Notes: a model not told the origin generated them from the sequence alone. A stretch of DNA of 10,172 nucleotides from an uncultured Desulfovibrio sp. (GCA_947177645.1 CAMWVJ010000017.1:1-10172), one strand, 5' to 3'. Positions 1 through 6,833 are shown, numbered from the stretch's first letter. Translations and numbers: made by a program.

Positions 1-1295
1 CCGCCGCGCATGGGGGGGCCGAACAGCGCCGCGCGCGGGGGCGGGAGGCCGCGGGCATCCACGGCATGGGGCCGGGTGGGGGAGCGCAGGTCGGAACGGC
101 GGCTCGCCATGAACCACGACTCGGCGCCGTCCGCGAAGAGGTCGAGCAGCCTGTCGAAGCGCGGTCCAAGGCGCGCCCAGAGGCCATCCAACGCAGCCCG
201 GGCGGGGTCGCGCCTGGGGTCTACCGCAGTGGCTTCCGCCACTTCCGCAAGCTCCGCAAAGGCCGCCATGAGGTTGTTGCAGGCCATGCCCGGGAGGCCG
301 GCGCGCCAGCCCCAAAGCCATGAAGTGCGCCGGAAAAAGAGGCGCTGCGTGACACCGAGTTCGAGCAGGGCCCGGATGCGGGCGCAGGCACGGCGTGCCG
401 ATGCCGCCGGGCCGTCCTTGCGGGCCGGAGGGAACGGAGTTTCGCTGTCAAGCTCCCACGTGGGCACGGGCCGTGCGCCCGCAACCGCAATGCCGAAGCC
501 GCGGAGGATGCGGGCGAGCCACGCATTGGCCGCCGGGCTTTCCGGCGTCTCGAGATGCGAATAACTGAGCAGGTAGCGGCCCGCCCCGAAGCTGCCGCAC
601 ACGGCAAGGGGCTGGCCGGCGAGAAAGTCCGGCGAGAGGTCCACGCCGTAGCAGTTGCGCCAGGTCTCCAGCACCCGGGGGGATATGCCGGCAAGGGGCA
701 GGTCGGCCAGCCAGAGGTCGGCGTCCGGGCCGACACTGGTGGCGAGCACGGTCACGTCGGGTGCGCCGCTTTCCGGCGCGAAGCGGCCGGGCCACCACAC
801 CGGCAGGGAGACGAGCCCCGGCGCCCTCCCGGCTGCGCCGGTGGCTGCCTCCGCCTCGTCCGTTCTGGCGAGCAAATGGCCGGAGATGAGGTGCTGGAAG
901 CGCTGCACATAGGGCGCACGTGTCCACGGGCACAGGCCGAGGGGGGCTTCCTCGGGGCGCCCACCTGCCTGCAGCGTCACCTCTGCGGGGCTCAGGGCGA
1001 GGCCGGCGCCGCAGCAAAAGCCGAGATAGGCGCCGCCCTTGCGCACGAAGTCGCGCACGGCCTCGCGGCCGGCGCTCCCGAGCAGCCGTGACTTGCGCCC
1101 GGCGCTCCCCCCGGGCACCAGCAGGAGGCGCGCGCGGGGGCCGCTCCCCGGCTTGCCAGAAAGCGCGCCTTCGGCTATTTCTTTAGCCTTGACCAGCCGC
1201 GAGGGCACGCCCAGGGCGCGCAGGGCGCGCCAGGCCATGAGGCCCCAGATGTGGGAGGCATCCCACAGGATGTGGACGCTGCTCTCGCGCTGCAT
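1..1295 (-). CDS. BPL_N-domain protein (biotin-protein-ligase N-terminal-like, GATase1 fold), C-terminus beyond window
   Basis: An uninterrupted minus-strand frame runs from ATG at 1295-1293 off the left edge, giving about 431 codons. An in-frame TAG at 1304-1302 makes this ATG the first possible start. The N-terminus reads HILWDASHIWGL (residues 8-19), then a strand-like segment RLLLVPGG (56-63), then a nucleophile-elbow motif GFCCGAG (92-98) in which C94 occupies the G-x-C-x-G cysteine position. This arrangement matches the BPL_N family, which has a class I glutamine-amidotransferase/DJ-1-like fold and resembles the N-terminal part of eukaryotic biotin-protein ligase. No biotin-ligase catalytic domain is visible in the part present, so a ligase name would be misleading. 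Later segments (TSWLWGW, then GMACNN) are of unknown role. It is divergent from valS with 36 bp between starts, and no strong Shine-Dalgarno sequence precedes the start. Function is unknown. The family call is fairly firm because the reading frame is open throughout and protein-like. Confidence 0.8.
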   Translation of the reverse strand, partial: MQRESSVHILWDASHIWGLMAWRALRALGVPSRLVKAKEIAEGALSGKPGSGPRARLLLVPGGSAGRKSRLLGSAGREAVRDFVRKGGAYLGFCCGAGLALSPAEVTLQAGGRPEEAPLGLCPWTRAPYVQRFQHLISGHLLARTDEAEAATGAAGRAPGLVSLPVWWPGRFAPESGAPDVTVLATSVGPDADLWLADLPLAGISPRVLETWRNCYGVDLSPDFLAGQPLAVCGSFGAGRYLLSYSHLETPESPAANAWLARILRGFGIAVAGARPVPTWELDSETPFPPARKDGPAASARRACARIRALLELGVTQRLFFRRTSWLWGWRAGLPGMACNNLMAAFAELAEVAEATAVDPRRDPARAALDGLWARLGPRFDRLLDLFADGAESWFMASRRSDLRSPTRPHAVDARGLPPPRAALFGPPMRG

Positions 1296-1319
1296 GGCGC
1301 ACTATTGCCGCCTTTTCAC

Positions 1320-1324
1320 GGAGA
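1320..1324 (+). promoter_or_regulatory. Ribosome binding site deciding the valS start
   Basis: GGAGA lies 7 nt before ATG 1332. The same frame has an ATG at 1251, but that start lacks a comparable site, overlaps the divergent gene and would add 27 residues unlike ValRS. The start at 1332 (MAETLPKGYEPQDVE) is therefore preferred. Confidence 0.7.
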
Positions 1325-1331
1325 ATGCAAG

Positions 1332-4025
1332 ATGGCGGAGACGCTCCCCAAGGGCTATGAGCCTCAGGACGTGGAACGCCGGTGGCGCGACCACTGGGAA
1401 AAATGCGGGACATTCACCCCGAGCCCGGACGCCCCGGGCGAGCCGTATTCCATCGTCATCCCCCCGCCCAACGTGACCGGCGCCCTGCACATCGGCCACG
1501 CCCTCAACCTCACGCTCATCGACGTGCTCTGCCGCCACGCCCGCCAGAAGGGCAAGAACGTGCTCTGGATACCGGGCACGGACCATGCGGGCATCTCCAC
1601 GCAGAACGTGGTGGAGCGCGCGCTCGCCAAGGAGGGCAAGAGCCGCAAGGACCTCGGCCGCGAGGCCTTCGTGGAGCGCGTCTGGCAGTGGCGCGCCGAC
1701 TACGGCCACCGCATCCTCGGGCAGATCGCGGCGCTGGGCTGCTCGGTGGACTGGTCGCGCCTGCGCTTCACGCTCGATGACGGCCTTTCCGCGGCCGTGC
1801 GCAAGGTCTTCGTGCAGCTCTATAACGAAGGCCTCATCTACCGTGGCGACTATATCATCAACTGGTGCTCGCGCTGCCACACCGCGCTCGCCGACGACGA
1901 GGTGGAGCACGAGGAACAGCCCGGCCGCCTCTGGAAGGTGGCCTACAAGCTCGCCGACGGCGACGGCGAGATCGTCATCGCCACCACCAGGCCCGAGACC
2001 ATCCCGGGCGACACGGCCGTCTGCGTGCATCCCGAGGACGAACGCTATGCCGGCCTTGTGGGTCGGCGCGTGGTCGTCCCCGTGCTCGGCCGCGAAATAC
2101 CGATCATTGCGGACAGCTATGTGGACCGCGAGTTCGGCACGGGCGCGCTCAAGGTGACGCCCTCGCACGACCACAACGACTGGCTGCTCGGCCAGCGCCA
2201 CGGGCTGGAATTTCTCCAGGTCATCGATGAGGACGGCCGCATGAAGCCCGAGTCCGGCCCCTATGCGGGCCTGACCAAGGAGGAGGCCCGCAAGCGCATT
2301 GTGGAGGACATTGCGGAAGCCGGCCTCGCCCGCGGCGAGGAGGAGCTGAACCACGCCGTGGGCCGCTGCTACCGCTGCCACACCGTTGTCGAGCCGCATG
2401 TGTCGCGGCAGTGGTTCGTGGCCACCACCAGGATGGCGCCGGCCGCGCGCGCCGCCGTGCCCGAGCTCACGCGCCTTTTCCCCGAGACTTGGCTCAAGAC
2501 CTATTATCACTGGCTGGACACCATCCGCGACTGGTGCATCAGCCGCCAGATCTGGTGGGGCCACCGCATCCCGGCCTGGACCTGCCAGCAGTGCGGCGAA
2601 CTCATCGTGGCCGAGACCGCGCCCGAGACCTGCCCGCGCTGCGGAAGTACAGACCTCGTGCAGGACGAGGACGTGCTCGACACCTGGTTCTCGTCGGCGC
2701 TCTGGCCCTTCTCCACCCTGGGCTGGCCGGAAATGACGCCCGAACTCAAGCGCTGGTATCCCACGAGCGTGCTCGTGACCGGCTTTGACATACTCTTCTT
2801 CTGGGTGGCCCGAATGATGATGATGGGCCAGCACTTCCTCGGCGAGCCGCCCTTCCGCGACATCTACCTCCATGCGCTCGTGCGCGACGCGCAGGGCCAG
2901 AAGATGTCCAAGTCCAAGGGCAACGGCATCGACCCGCTGGCCATGATCGAGAAATACGGCTGCGACGCATTGCGCTTCACGCTCACGGCCTTCGCGGCCA
3001 TGGGGCGCGACATCCGCCTCTCGGAGGAGCGCATCGAGGGCTACCGCCACTTCGTCAACAAGCTCTGGAACGCGGCGCGCTTCGTGCTCATGAACCTGCC
3101 GGAGACGGCCCCCGCGCCCGTGGACCTTTCCGGGCCGGTGAGCCTGCACGAGGCGTGGATACTGGACCGCCTCGAGGCCGTGAAGCTGGACATGGACCAG
3201 GCGCTGGAGGACTACCGCTTCAACGACGCCGCGCAATGCGGTTACAAGTTCCTCTGGAACGAGTTTTGCGACTGGTATCTGGAGCTTTCCAAGCCGGACA
3301 TGGCCTCGGAGGATCCGGCGGTGCGCGCCCGGGCGCAATATGTGCTCTGGCTGACCCTGCGTGAGATTTTACTGCTGCTTCACCCCATCATGCCCTTTGT
3401 GACAGCCGAGATCTGGCAGGCGCTCCCCGTGCCCGCGGGCGAGGCTTCCACGGACATCGCGCTTGAGCCCTACCCGCCGGCGCGGCCCGGCTGCGTGCGC
3501 CCGGACGAGGCGCGGGCCATGGAATTCGTGCAGGGCGTCATCGTGGCCGTGCGCACCATCAAGGCCGAGCTCGGCATCAGCCCCACGCGCAAGGTGCGGC
3601 TCCTGCTGCACCCGGCGGACGAGGCGCAGGCCCGCATTCTTGAGCAAAACCGCGTCTGCATCGAGACCTTGGCGCGCCTTGAGGAGCTTGTCATCGACGC
3701 TGACATGCCCGCGCCCAAGGCGGCGGCCTCGGCCGTGGCCGGGGGCTGCCAGGTCATCGTGCCGCTGGCCGGCGCCGTGGATCTCGCTGACGAGCTGGCC
3801 CGCCTCGATAAGGAGCTCGCCAAGCTGGAAAAGGACATGGTGGACGTGAACCGCAAGCTGCGCAACGAGAGCTTTGTGAGCCGCGCCCCCGCGGAAGTGG
3901 TGGCGCGGGAGCGCGAGCGCGCCGAAAAGATCACGGACGCGCGCGACAAGCTGGCTGCCCGGCGCGAGCTTTTTACGGAAGCCCTTGCGGAAAGCCGGGA
4001 AGCCCAGGGGAATCCCGCAAACTGA
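1332..4025 (+). CDS. valS: Valine--tRNA ligase (ValRS)
   Basis: This 897-residue cytoplasmic class Ia synthetase charges tRNA-Val with valine using ATP. The Rossmann active site carries PPPNVTG (44-50) with HIGH (53-56) and KMSKS (524-528). The inserted CP1 editing domain, which hydrolyses mischarged Thr-tRNA-Val, shows TTRPET (218-223) and a conserved GTGALKVTPSHDHND stretch (about 269-283). Four CxxC pairs, C179/C182 with C346/C349 and C418/C421 with C434/C437, are consistent with two zinc sites. The C-terminus (about 815-890) is a charged heptad-like coiled coil rich in E, K and R, typical of the ValRS tRNA-binding arm. Length is normal for bacterial ValRS and all key motifs are intact. 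The start is chosen at 1332 from the ribosome binding site and from alignment of the N-terminus. The promoter must lie in the 36-bp gap or within the start of the divergent gene; I found no convincing one. Confidence 0.98.
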   Translation: MAETLPKGYEPQDVERRWRDHWEKCGTFTPSPDAPGEPYSIVIPPPNVTGALHIGHALNLTLIDVLCRHARQKGKNVLWIPGTDHAGISTQNVVERALAKEGKSRKDLGREAFVERVWQWRADYGHRILGQIAALGCSVDWSRLRFTLDDGLSAAVRKVFVQLYNEGLIYRGDYIINWCSRCHTALADDEVEHEEQPGRLWKVAYKLADGDGEIVIATTRPETIPGDTAVCVHPEDERYAGLVGRRVVVPVLGREIPIIADSYVDREFGTGALKVTPSHDHNDWLLGQRHGLEFLQVIDEDGRMKPESGPYAGLTKEEARKRIVEDIAEAGLARGEEELNHAVGRCYRCHTVVEPHVSRQWFVATTRMAPAARAAVPELTRLFPETWLKTYYHWLDTIRDWCISRQIWWGHRIPAWTCQQCGELIVAETAPETCPRCGSTDLVQDEDVLDTWFSSALWPFSTLGWPEMTPELKRWYPTSVLVTGFDILFFWVARMMMMGQHFLGEPPFRDIYLHALVRDAQGQKMSKSKGNGIDPLAMIEKYGCDALRFTLTAFAAMGRDIRLSEERIEGYRHFVNKLWNAARFVLMNLPETAPAPVDLSGPVSLHEAWILDRLEAVKLDMDQALEDYRFNDAAQCGYKFLWNEFCDWYLELSKPDMASEDPAVRARAQYVLWLTLREILLLLHPIMPFVTAEIWQALPVPAGEASTDIALEPYPPARPGCVRPDEARAMEFVQGVIVAVRTIKAELGISPTRKVRLLLHPADEAQARILEQNRVCIETLARLEELVIDADMPAPKAAASAVAGGCQVIVPLAGAVDLADELARLDKELAKLEKDMVDVNRKLRNESFVSRAPAEVVARERERAEKITDARDKLAARRELFTEALAESREAQGNPAN

Positions 4026-4041
4026 CCGCAATGCGTGAATT

Positions 4042-4074
4042 GCGGGCCGCGCCCCCCCAGGGGCGACCCGCTTT
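4042..4074 (+). terminator. GC-rich hairpin after valS, possible weak terminator
   Basis: Arms GCGGG (4042-4046) and CCCGC (4067-4071) enclose a second stem, CGCCCC (4050-4055) with GGGGCG (4060-4065), around the loop CCCA. Only TTT follows, so termination would be partial. It lies 17 nt after the valS stop and may reduce read-through into the flavoenzyme gene rather than fully separate the two. Confidence 0.4.
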
Positions 4075-4091
4075 CCATAAAAATCCAAGCC

Positions 4092-4100
4092 AAGGGAGGA
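4092..4100 (+). promoter_or_regulatory. Strong Shine-Dalgarno of the flavoenzyme gene
   Basis: AAGGGAGGA ends 4 nt before ATG 4105 and fixes this start. The long match to the anti-SD sequence suggests efficient translation. Confidence 0.75.
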
Positions 4101-4104
4101 CTCA

Positions 4105-5814
4105 ATGGCGGAAAAGATCCTGATCATCGGCGGTGTTGCGCTCGGCCCCAAGGCGGCCGCCCGCTGCAAGCGCCTTGCGCCGGATGCCGAAGTGACCCTT
4201 GTGGACGAAAATACCTTCATCTCCTACGGCGGCTGCGGCATCCCCTACTATGTGTCCGCCGAGGTGCAGAACCTGGACGAGCTGCGCGCCACCAATGCCG
4301 GCGTGGTGCGCGACCCGGAATTTTTCCGCGCGCTCAAGGGCGTCAATGTGCTCACGCGCACGCGCGCCGTCTCCATCGACCGCAAGCTCAAGACCGTGCT
4401 CGTGCAGAAGCTGGACGAGGGCCGGGAAGACGTGCTCCCCTATGACAAGCTGGTGCTCGCCACCGGCGCCACCCCGCGCATGCCCGATGTAGAGGGCGCC
4501 AAGCTCGGCCACGTGCTCTCGCTGACCCGCCTCGAGGCCGCCCGCACCATCCGCGAGGCCTGCGAGGCACGCAAGGTCAATGAGGCCGTCATCGTGGGCG
4601 GCGGCTTCATCGGCCTTGAGGCCGCCGTGGCGCTGGCCGACATGTGGGGCGTCAAGGTGAGCGTGGTCGAGATGATGGACCAGATCCTCCCCGGCGCGCT
4701 CTCGCATACGCTGGCGCTCATGGCGCAGCACGAGTGCGAGGCCAACAAGGTCTCGGTCTACACCTCCGAAAAGGTCGTGCGGCTCGAGGGCGAGAACGGC
4801 CTCGTCACCAAGGTCATCACCGACAAGCGCGAGCTCCCGGCGCAGCTCGTCATCTTCGCGGCCGGCTTCATCCCCAACGGCCAGCTCGCCAAGGCCGCGG
4901 GCCTCGAGGTGGCGCCTTTCGGCGGTATCCTCGTTGACGACCATCTGCGCACCAATGACCCGCTCATCTATGCGGGCGGCGACTGCGCGGCCGTGCGCAA
5001 CATCATCACCGGCAAGCCCGGCTACATCCCCATGGGCAGCGAGGCCAACCGCCAGGGCCGGGTCATCGGCTCCAACCTGGCCGGCGTGGACGCCACCTTC
5101 CCGGGCTATGTGGGCACCTGGGCGGTGAAGCTCTTTGGCATGTCCTTCTGCGGCACGGGCTTCACGCCCGCCAAGGCGCGCGCCGCGGGCTTCGACGCCG
5201 TGGGCGTGGCCATCGAGCAGCTGGACCGGGCGCATTTCTATCCGGAAAAGAAGATGATGAGCCTCGAGATCGTGGTGGAGAAGGGCACGCGCCGCGTGCT
5301 CGGCCTGCAGGGCGCCTGCGTGGACGGCGACGCGCTCAAGGCGCGCATCGACGCCGTGGCCGGCGTGCTCCAGTACGCGAAGCCCGTGCTCGAGGACATC
5401 TCCAACCTCGAGGTCGCCTACGCGCCGCCCTTCGCCGCGGCCATGGACGCGGTGAACACGGTGGCCAACGTGGCCGACAATGTGCTCTCCGGGCGCTTTA
5501 AGCCCGTCACGGGCGACGAGTTCATGGAGCTCTGGAAGAACCGCAAGGACAACAACATCTTCTTCATGGATACGCGGCCGCCCAAGGCCGGCAAGGCCAT
5601 CCAGGACCGCGAACCCGACTGGCACTCCATCCCGCTGGAGGAACTCAAGGCCCGCATGGGCGAGATCCCGCGCGACCGGCCGGTGGCCCTCATCTGCAAC
5701 TCGGGCCTTCGCGCGTACGAGAGCCTGCTTATCCTCGCCAATAACGGCATCACCGACACGGTGAATTCCATGGGCGGCATGCAGGCCGTGAACAAGATGG
5801 GCCTCAAGCCGTAG
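4105..5814 (+). CDS. FAD/NAD(P)-dependent CoA-disulfide/persulfide reductase fused to a rhodanese domain
   Basis: This is a 569-residue protein of the pyridine-nucleotide-disulfide reductase superfamily. The FAD-binding fold opens with IIGGVALGPKAAAR (7-20). YGGCGIPYY (41-49) places the single redox cysteine at C44, as in CoA-disulfide reductase and NADH-dependent persulfide (polysulfide) reductase Npsr. The NAD(P)-binding site is VGGGFIG (164-170), and the second FAD contact is YAGGDCAAV (289-297). The CoADR-type dimerisation domain follows, with YAPPF near 435-440. A C-terminal rhodanese domain (about 470-569) has an intact active-site loop CNSGLRA (531-537, cysteine C531). Known relatives reduce CoA disulfides, CoA persulfides or polysulfide with NADH, and the rhodanese domain relays sulfane sulfur. 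A role in sulfane-sulfur handling in a sulfate reducer is inferred; NADH oxidase activity is an alternative. It follows valS after an 79-nt gap and ends at its own strong terminator. The protein is complete and undamaged. Confidence 0.9.
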   Translation: MAEKILIIGGVALGPKAAARCKRLAPDAEVTLVDENTFISYGGCGIPYYVSAEVQNLDELRATNAGVVRDPEFFRALKGVNVLTRTRAVSIDRKLKTVLVQKLDEGREDVLPYDKLVLATGATPRMPDVEGAKLGHVLSLTRLEAARTIREACEARKVNEAVIVGGGFIGLEAAVALADMWGVKVSVVEMMDQILPGALSHTLALMAQHECEANKVSVYTSEKVVRLEGENGLVTKVITDKRELPAQLVIFAAGFIPNGQLAKAAGLEVAPFGGILVDDHLRTNDPLIYAGGDCAAVRNIITGKPGYIPMGSEANRQGRVIGSNLAGVDATFPGYVGTWAVKLFGMSFCGTGFTPAKARAAGFDAVGVAIEQLDRAHFYPEKKMMSLEIVVEKGTRRVLGLQGACVDGDALKARIDAVAGVLQYAKPVLEDISNLEVAYAPPFAAAMDAVNTVANVADNVLSGRFKPVTGDEFMELWKNRKDNNIFFMDTRPPKAGKAIQDREPDWHSIPLEELKARMGEIPRDRPVALICNSGLRAYESLLILANNGITDTVNSMGGMQAVNKMGLKP

Positions 5815-5838
5815 GCCCGAGACCGAACCAGTCTCACA

Positions 5839-5886
5839 AGCCCCGTCAGGAGCGCCGCCCGGCCTTCCTGGCGGGGCTCAGTTTTT
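5839..5886 (+). terminator. Intrinsic terminator of the flavoenzyme gene
   Basis: The 13-bp stem AGCCCCGTCAGGA (5839-5851) pairs with TCCTGGCGGGGCT (5866-5878), with a single G-T pair. CAG and then TTTTT (5882-5886) follow. The polarity serves the plus-strand gene ending at 5814. The far arm touches the stop codon of the convergent XRE gene. On the minus strand no T-run follows, so it is at best a weak terminator for that gene. Confidence 0.85.
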
Positions 5887-6153
5887 GGGGCAGGCCCCCG
5901 GCGCCCGGTGCTCCTTTCCCGCCGCCTCCACCATGGCGTCCACCAGCTCCCCGGGGCGTACATTGAGCGCCGAGGCCAATACCACAAGCATGTCGAGATT
6001 CGGGACGCTCCTGCCGCCCTCCAATGCCGAAATAAAGCCCTTGCTCACCCCCATGCTGTCGGCAAGCTGCTGCTGCGAAAGGCCGGCCAGGGCGCGATAG
6101 CGCCTGATGAGGCCGGGCATGTGCCGCCTTGCGATGCGCTCTTCATTTTCCAT
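5878..6153 (-). CDS. XRE/Cro-CI-type helix-turn-helix transcriptional regulator
   Basis: This 91-residue protein is essentially one HTH_3 domain. A helix (LIRRYRALAGL, 15-25) precedes the HTH: SQQQLADSMG (26-35), turn, and recognition helix VSKGFISALEGG (36-47). The usual closing segment follows, with RSVPNLDMLVVLASALNV (48-65) and a GELVDAM end. The short C-terminal tail (about 75-91) carries no recognised effector domain. Such proteins act as dimeric DNA-binding repressors. An in-frame stop (6162-6160) lies just upstream, so ATG 6153 is the longest start, but its purine-rich GAGAGGG is only 1 nt away. M12 (6120), preceded by AAGG at 6 nt, is a credible alternative and keeps the whole domain. 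It is divergent from ORF144, and the gap holds a 22-bp inverted repeat, the likely operator and probably a site of autoregulation. It converges on the flavoenzyme gene. Confidence 0.9.
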   Translation of the reverse strand: MENEERIARRHMPGLIRRYRALAGLSQQQLADSMGVSKGFISALEGGRSVPNLDMLVVLASALNVRPGELVDAMVEAAGKEHRAPGACPKN

Positions 6154-6168
6154 GCCCTCTCATAACGC

Positions 6169-6197
6169 TTGCCAATTTACCTCCGAGTAGTTATGAC
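6169..6197 (+). promoter_or_regulatory. Sigma70-type promoter for ORF144
   Basis: TTGCCA (6169-6174, 5/6 to the -35 consensus) and TATGAC (6192-6197, 4/6 to the -10 consensus) are separated by exactly 17 nt. Initiation would fall near 6204-6206, about 45 nt before the ORF144 start. The -10 box lies across the centre of the inverted repeat at 6183-6204, so a bound repressor would block it. This is a prediction from sequence only. Confidence 0.5.
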
Positions 6198-6204
6198 TAC
6201 TCGG
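6183..6204. promoter_or_regulatory. Inverted-repeat operator, probably for the XRE regulator
   Basis: The arms CCGAGTAGT (6183-6191) and ACTACTCGG (6196-6204) are perfect 9-bp reverse complements around a 4-bp centre TATG. A 22-bp symmetric site in the gap between an XRE gene and its divergent neighbour is the classic arrangement of a dimeric repressor operator. It overlaps the plus-strand -10 box and lies 29 bp upstream of the XRE start codon, so it could control both directions. Confidence 0.7.
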
Positions 6205-6249
6205 AACAAGGAATACCGCTCCACGCATATCGGGGAATGAGGGAAGCGC

Positions 6250-6684
6250 ATGCCGTTTTGGAACTGGTTGCCCGGCTGCTCTGCCCGGGCCACTGCCCGC
6301 GAACTCGCCGAGCTGCACAGGCGCTGTGGCGGAGACTATGCAGAAGTGATGCGCCTGTCCATGGCGGCGCTCATCATGGCGACCGCGCAGGGCACCGTGT
6401 CCCAAAAGAATGTCATCATTCTGGAGCAGGTGCTCTCCAAGTCCATCCGAAACTATGTGGATCTTGGTGTGCTGTTGTTATATGTCAATTGGGCGTGGAG
6501 GCGGCACAGCTATGTAGAAACCTTTGCGGAGTTTTCGCCGGAAATACGCCACTGGCTTCTGGCAGAGGCTGTGCCGCACAGATACCTGGATGACGATAAT
6601 CGGGAACGGACAAATACCATCGTTGACACCTTGCGCGAAGGACTCGGGTTGAAAGGGCTGTTTCCCGACGCCTGCCCGGCATAG
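6250..6684 (+). CDS. Hypothetical protein of 144 residues, unrecognised family
   Basis: I do not recognise this family. ATG 6250 has a good ribosome binding site (GAGGG at 6239-6243, 6 nt spacing), and the coding frame fills the gap between a predicted promoter and a terminator hairpin, so it is likely expressed. The protein looks soluble and mostly helical. Its N-terminus is Trp-rich (MPFWNW), followed by a helix with ARELAELHRRCGGDY (16-30), a small-residue hydrophobic segment (38-50), LEQVLSKSIRNYV (58-70), a hydrophobic stretch with aromatics (71-83) too short to be a confident membrane span, and a charged RYLDDDNRER (111-120). Cysteines are C10, C26 and C142, with no metal-binding spacing evident. 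Hand-counted GC over 6421-6660 is about 54%, against about 68% in a sample line of pta, suggesting acquisition from elsewhere or relaxed constraint. It is divergent from, and probably repressed by, the XRE regulator. Confidence 0.65.
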   Translation: MPFWNWLPGCSARATARELAELHRRCGGDYAEVMRLSMAALIMATAQGTVSQKNVIILEQVLSKSIRNYVDLGVLLLYVNWAWRRHSYVETFAEFSPEIRHWLLAEAVPHRYLDDDNRERTNTIVDTLREGLGLKGLFPDACPA

Positions 6685-6792
6685 CGCCGTTGCGGGTGAA
6701 GAGGCAGCTGCAAAATGAAGGAAGCGGCGCTTCTGCGGGAGCCTTCCTGGGGAAGGCGCAAGAGCGCATTGCGGCACTGACATCGCTTGCGG
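6685..6792. other. Short gap after ORF144 with no supported gene
   Basis: The gap contains a tight hairpin GCCTTCC-TGG-GGAAGGC (6741-6757) without a T-run and one 21-codon reading frame (6715-6780) with a poorly spaced GAGG. Nothing here supports an RNA gene or protein with confidence. Confidence 0.4.
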
Positions 6793-6833
6793 AAAAAAGA
6801 GCGGCGGCTCCTCACCGGGAACCGCCGCTCTTT
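6793..6833 (-). terminator. Intrinsic terminator of the pta-ackA operon
   Basis: The perfect 12-bp stem AAAGAGCGGCGG (6796-6807) and CCGCCGCTCTTT (6822-6833) has a 14-nt loop. Read on the minus strand it is followed by a run of six T (complement of 6793-6798), 37 nt past the ackA stop. On the plus strand TTT and later T-rich sequence follow, so it may also stop ORF144 transcripts. Confidence 0.85.

Noticed and set aside
555..1091. Plus-strand frames and other minus-strand frames in 1-1295
   Set aside because: The minus-strand frame starting at 1295 is open throughout and gives a coherent BPL_N-like protein with the GFCCGAG motif; the others are low-complexity shadows.
1296..1331. A promoter in the BPL_N/valS gap (TTGCAT...CAATAG on the minus strand)
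   Set aside because: The -10 match is poor (2/6), so it is not reportable as a feature.
1302..3338. A 678-codon antisense reading frame opposite valS
   Set aside because: It lies entirely opposite an intact ValRS with every motif in place. Its composition is low-complexity (A, R, G, H and V rich), as expected from stop-poor antisense frames in high-GC DNA.
4102..5625. A 507-codon antisense reading frame opposite the flavoenzyme
   Set aside because: Same cause: it mirrors a real, motif-complete gene and has no recognisable domain, and codon-position bias favours the sense strand.
5862..6750. A 10-bp direct repeat GCCTTCCTGG at 5862-5871 and 6741-6750 flanking the XRE/ORF144 island, considered as an insertion footprint
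   Set aside because: Both copies are arms of hairpins and the repeat is short. No integrase, transposase or longer matching ends accompany it.
6715..6780. A 21-codon reading frame (MKEAALLREPSW...) after ORF144
   Set aside because: The only SD-like element, GAGG near 6701, is too far from the ATG; it is very short and overlaps a hairpin. Without conservation data it cannot be supported.
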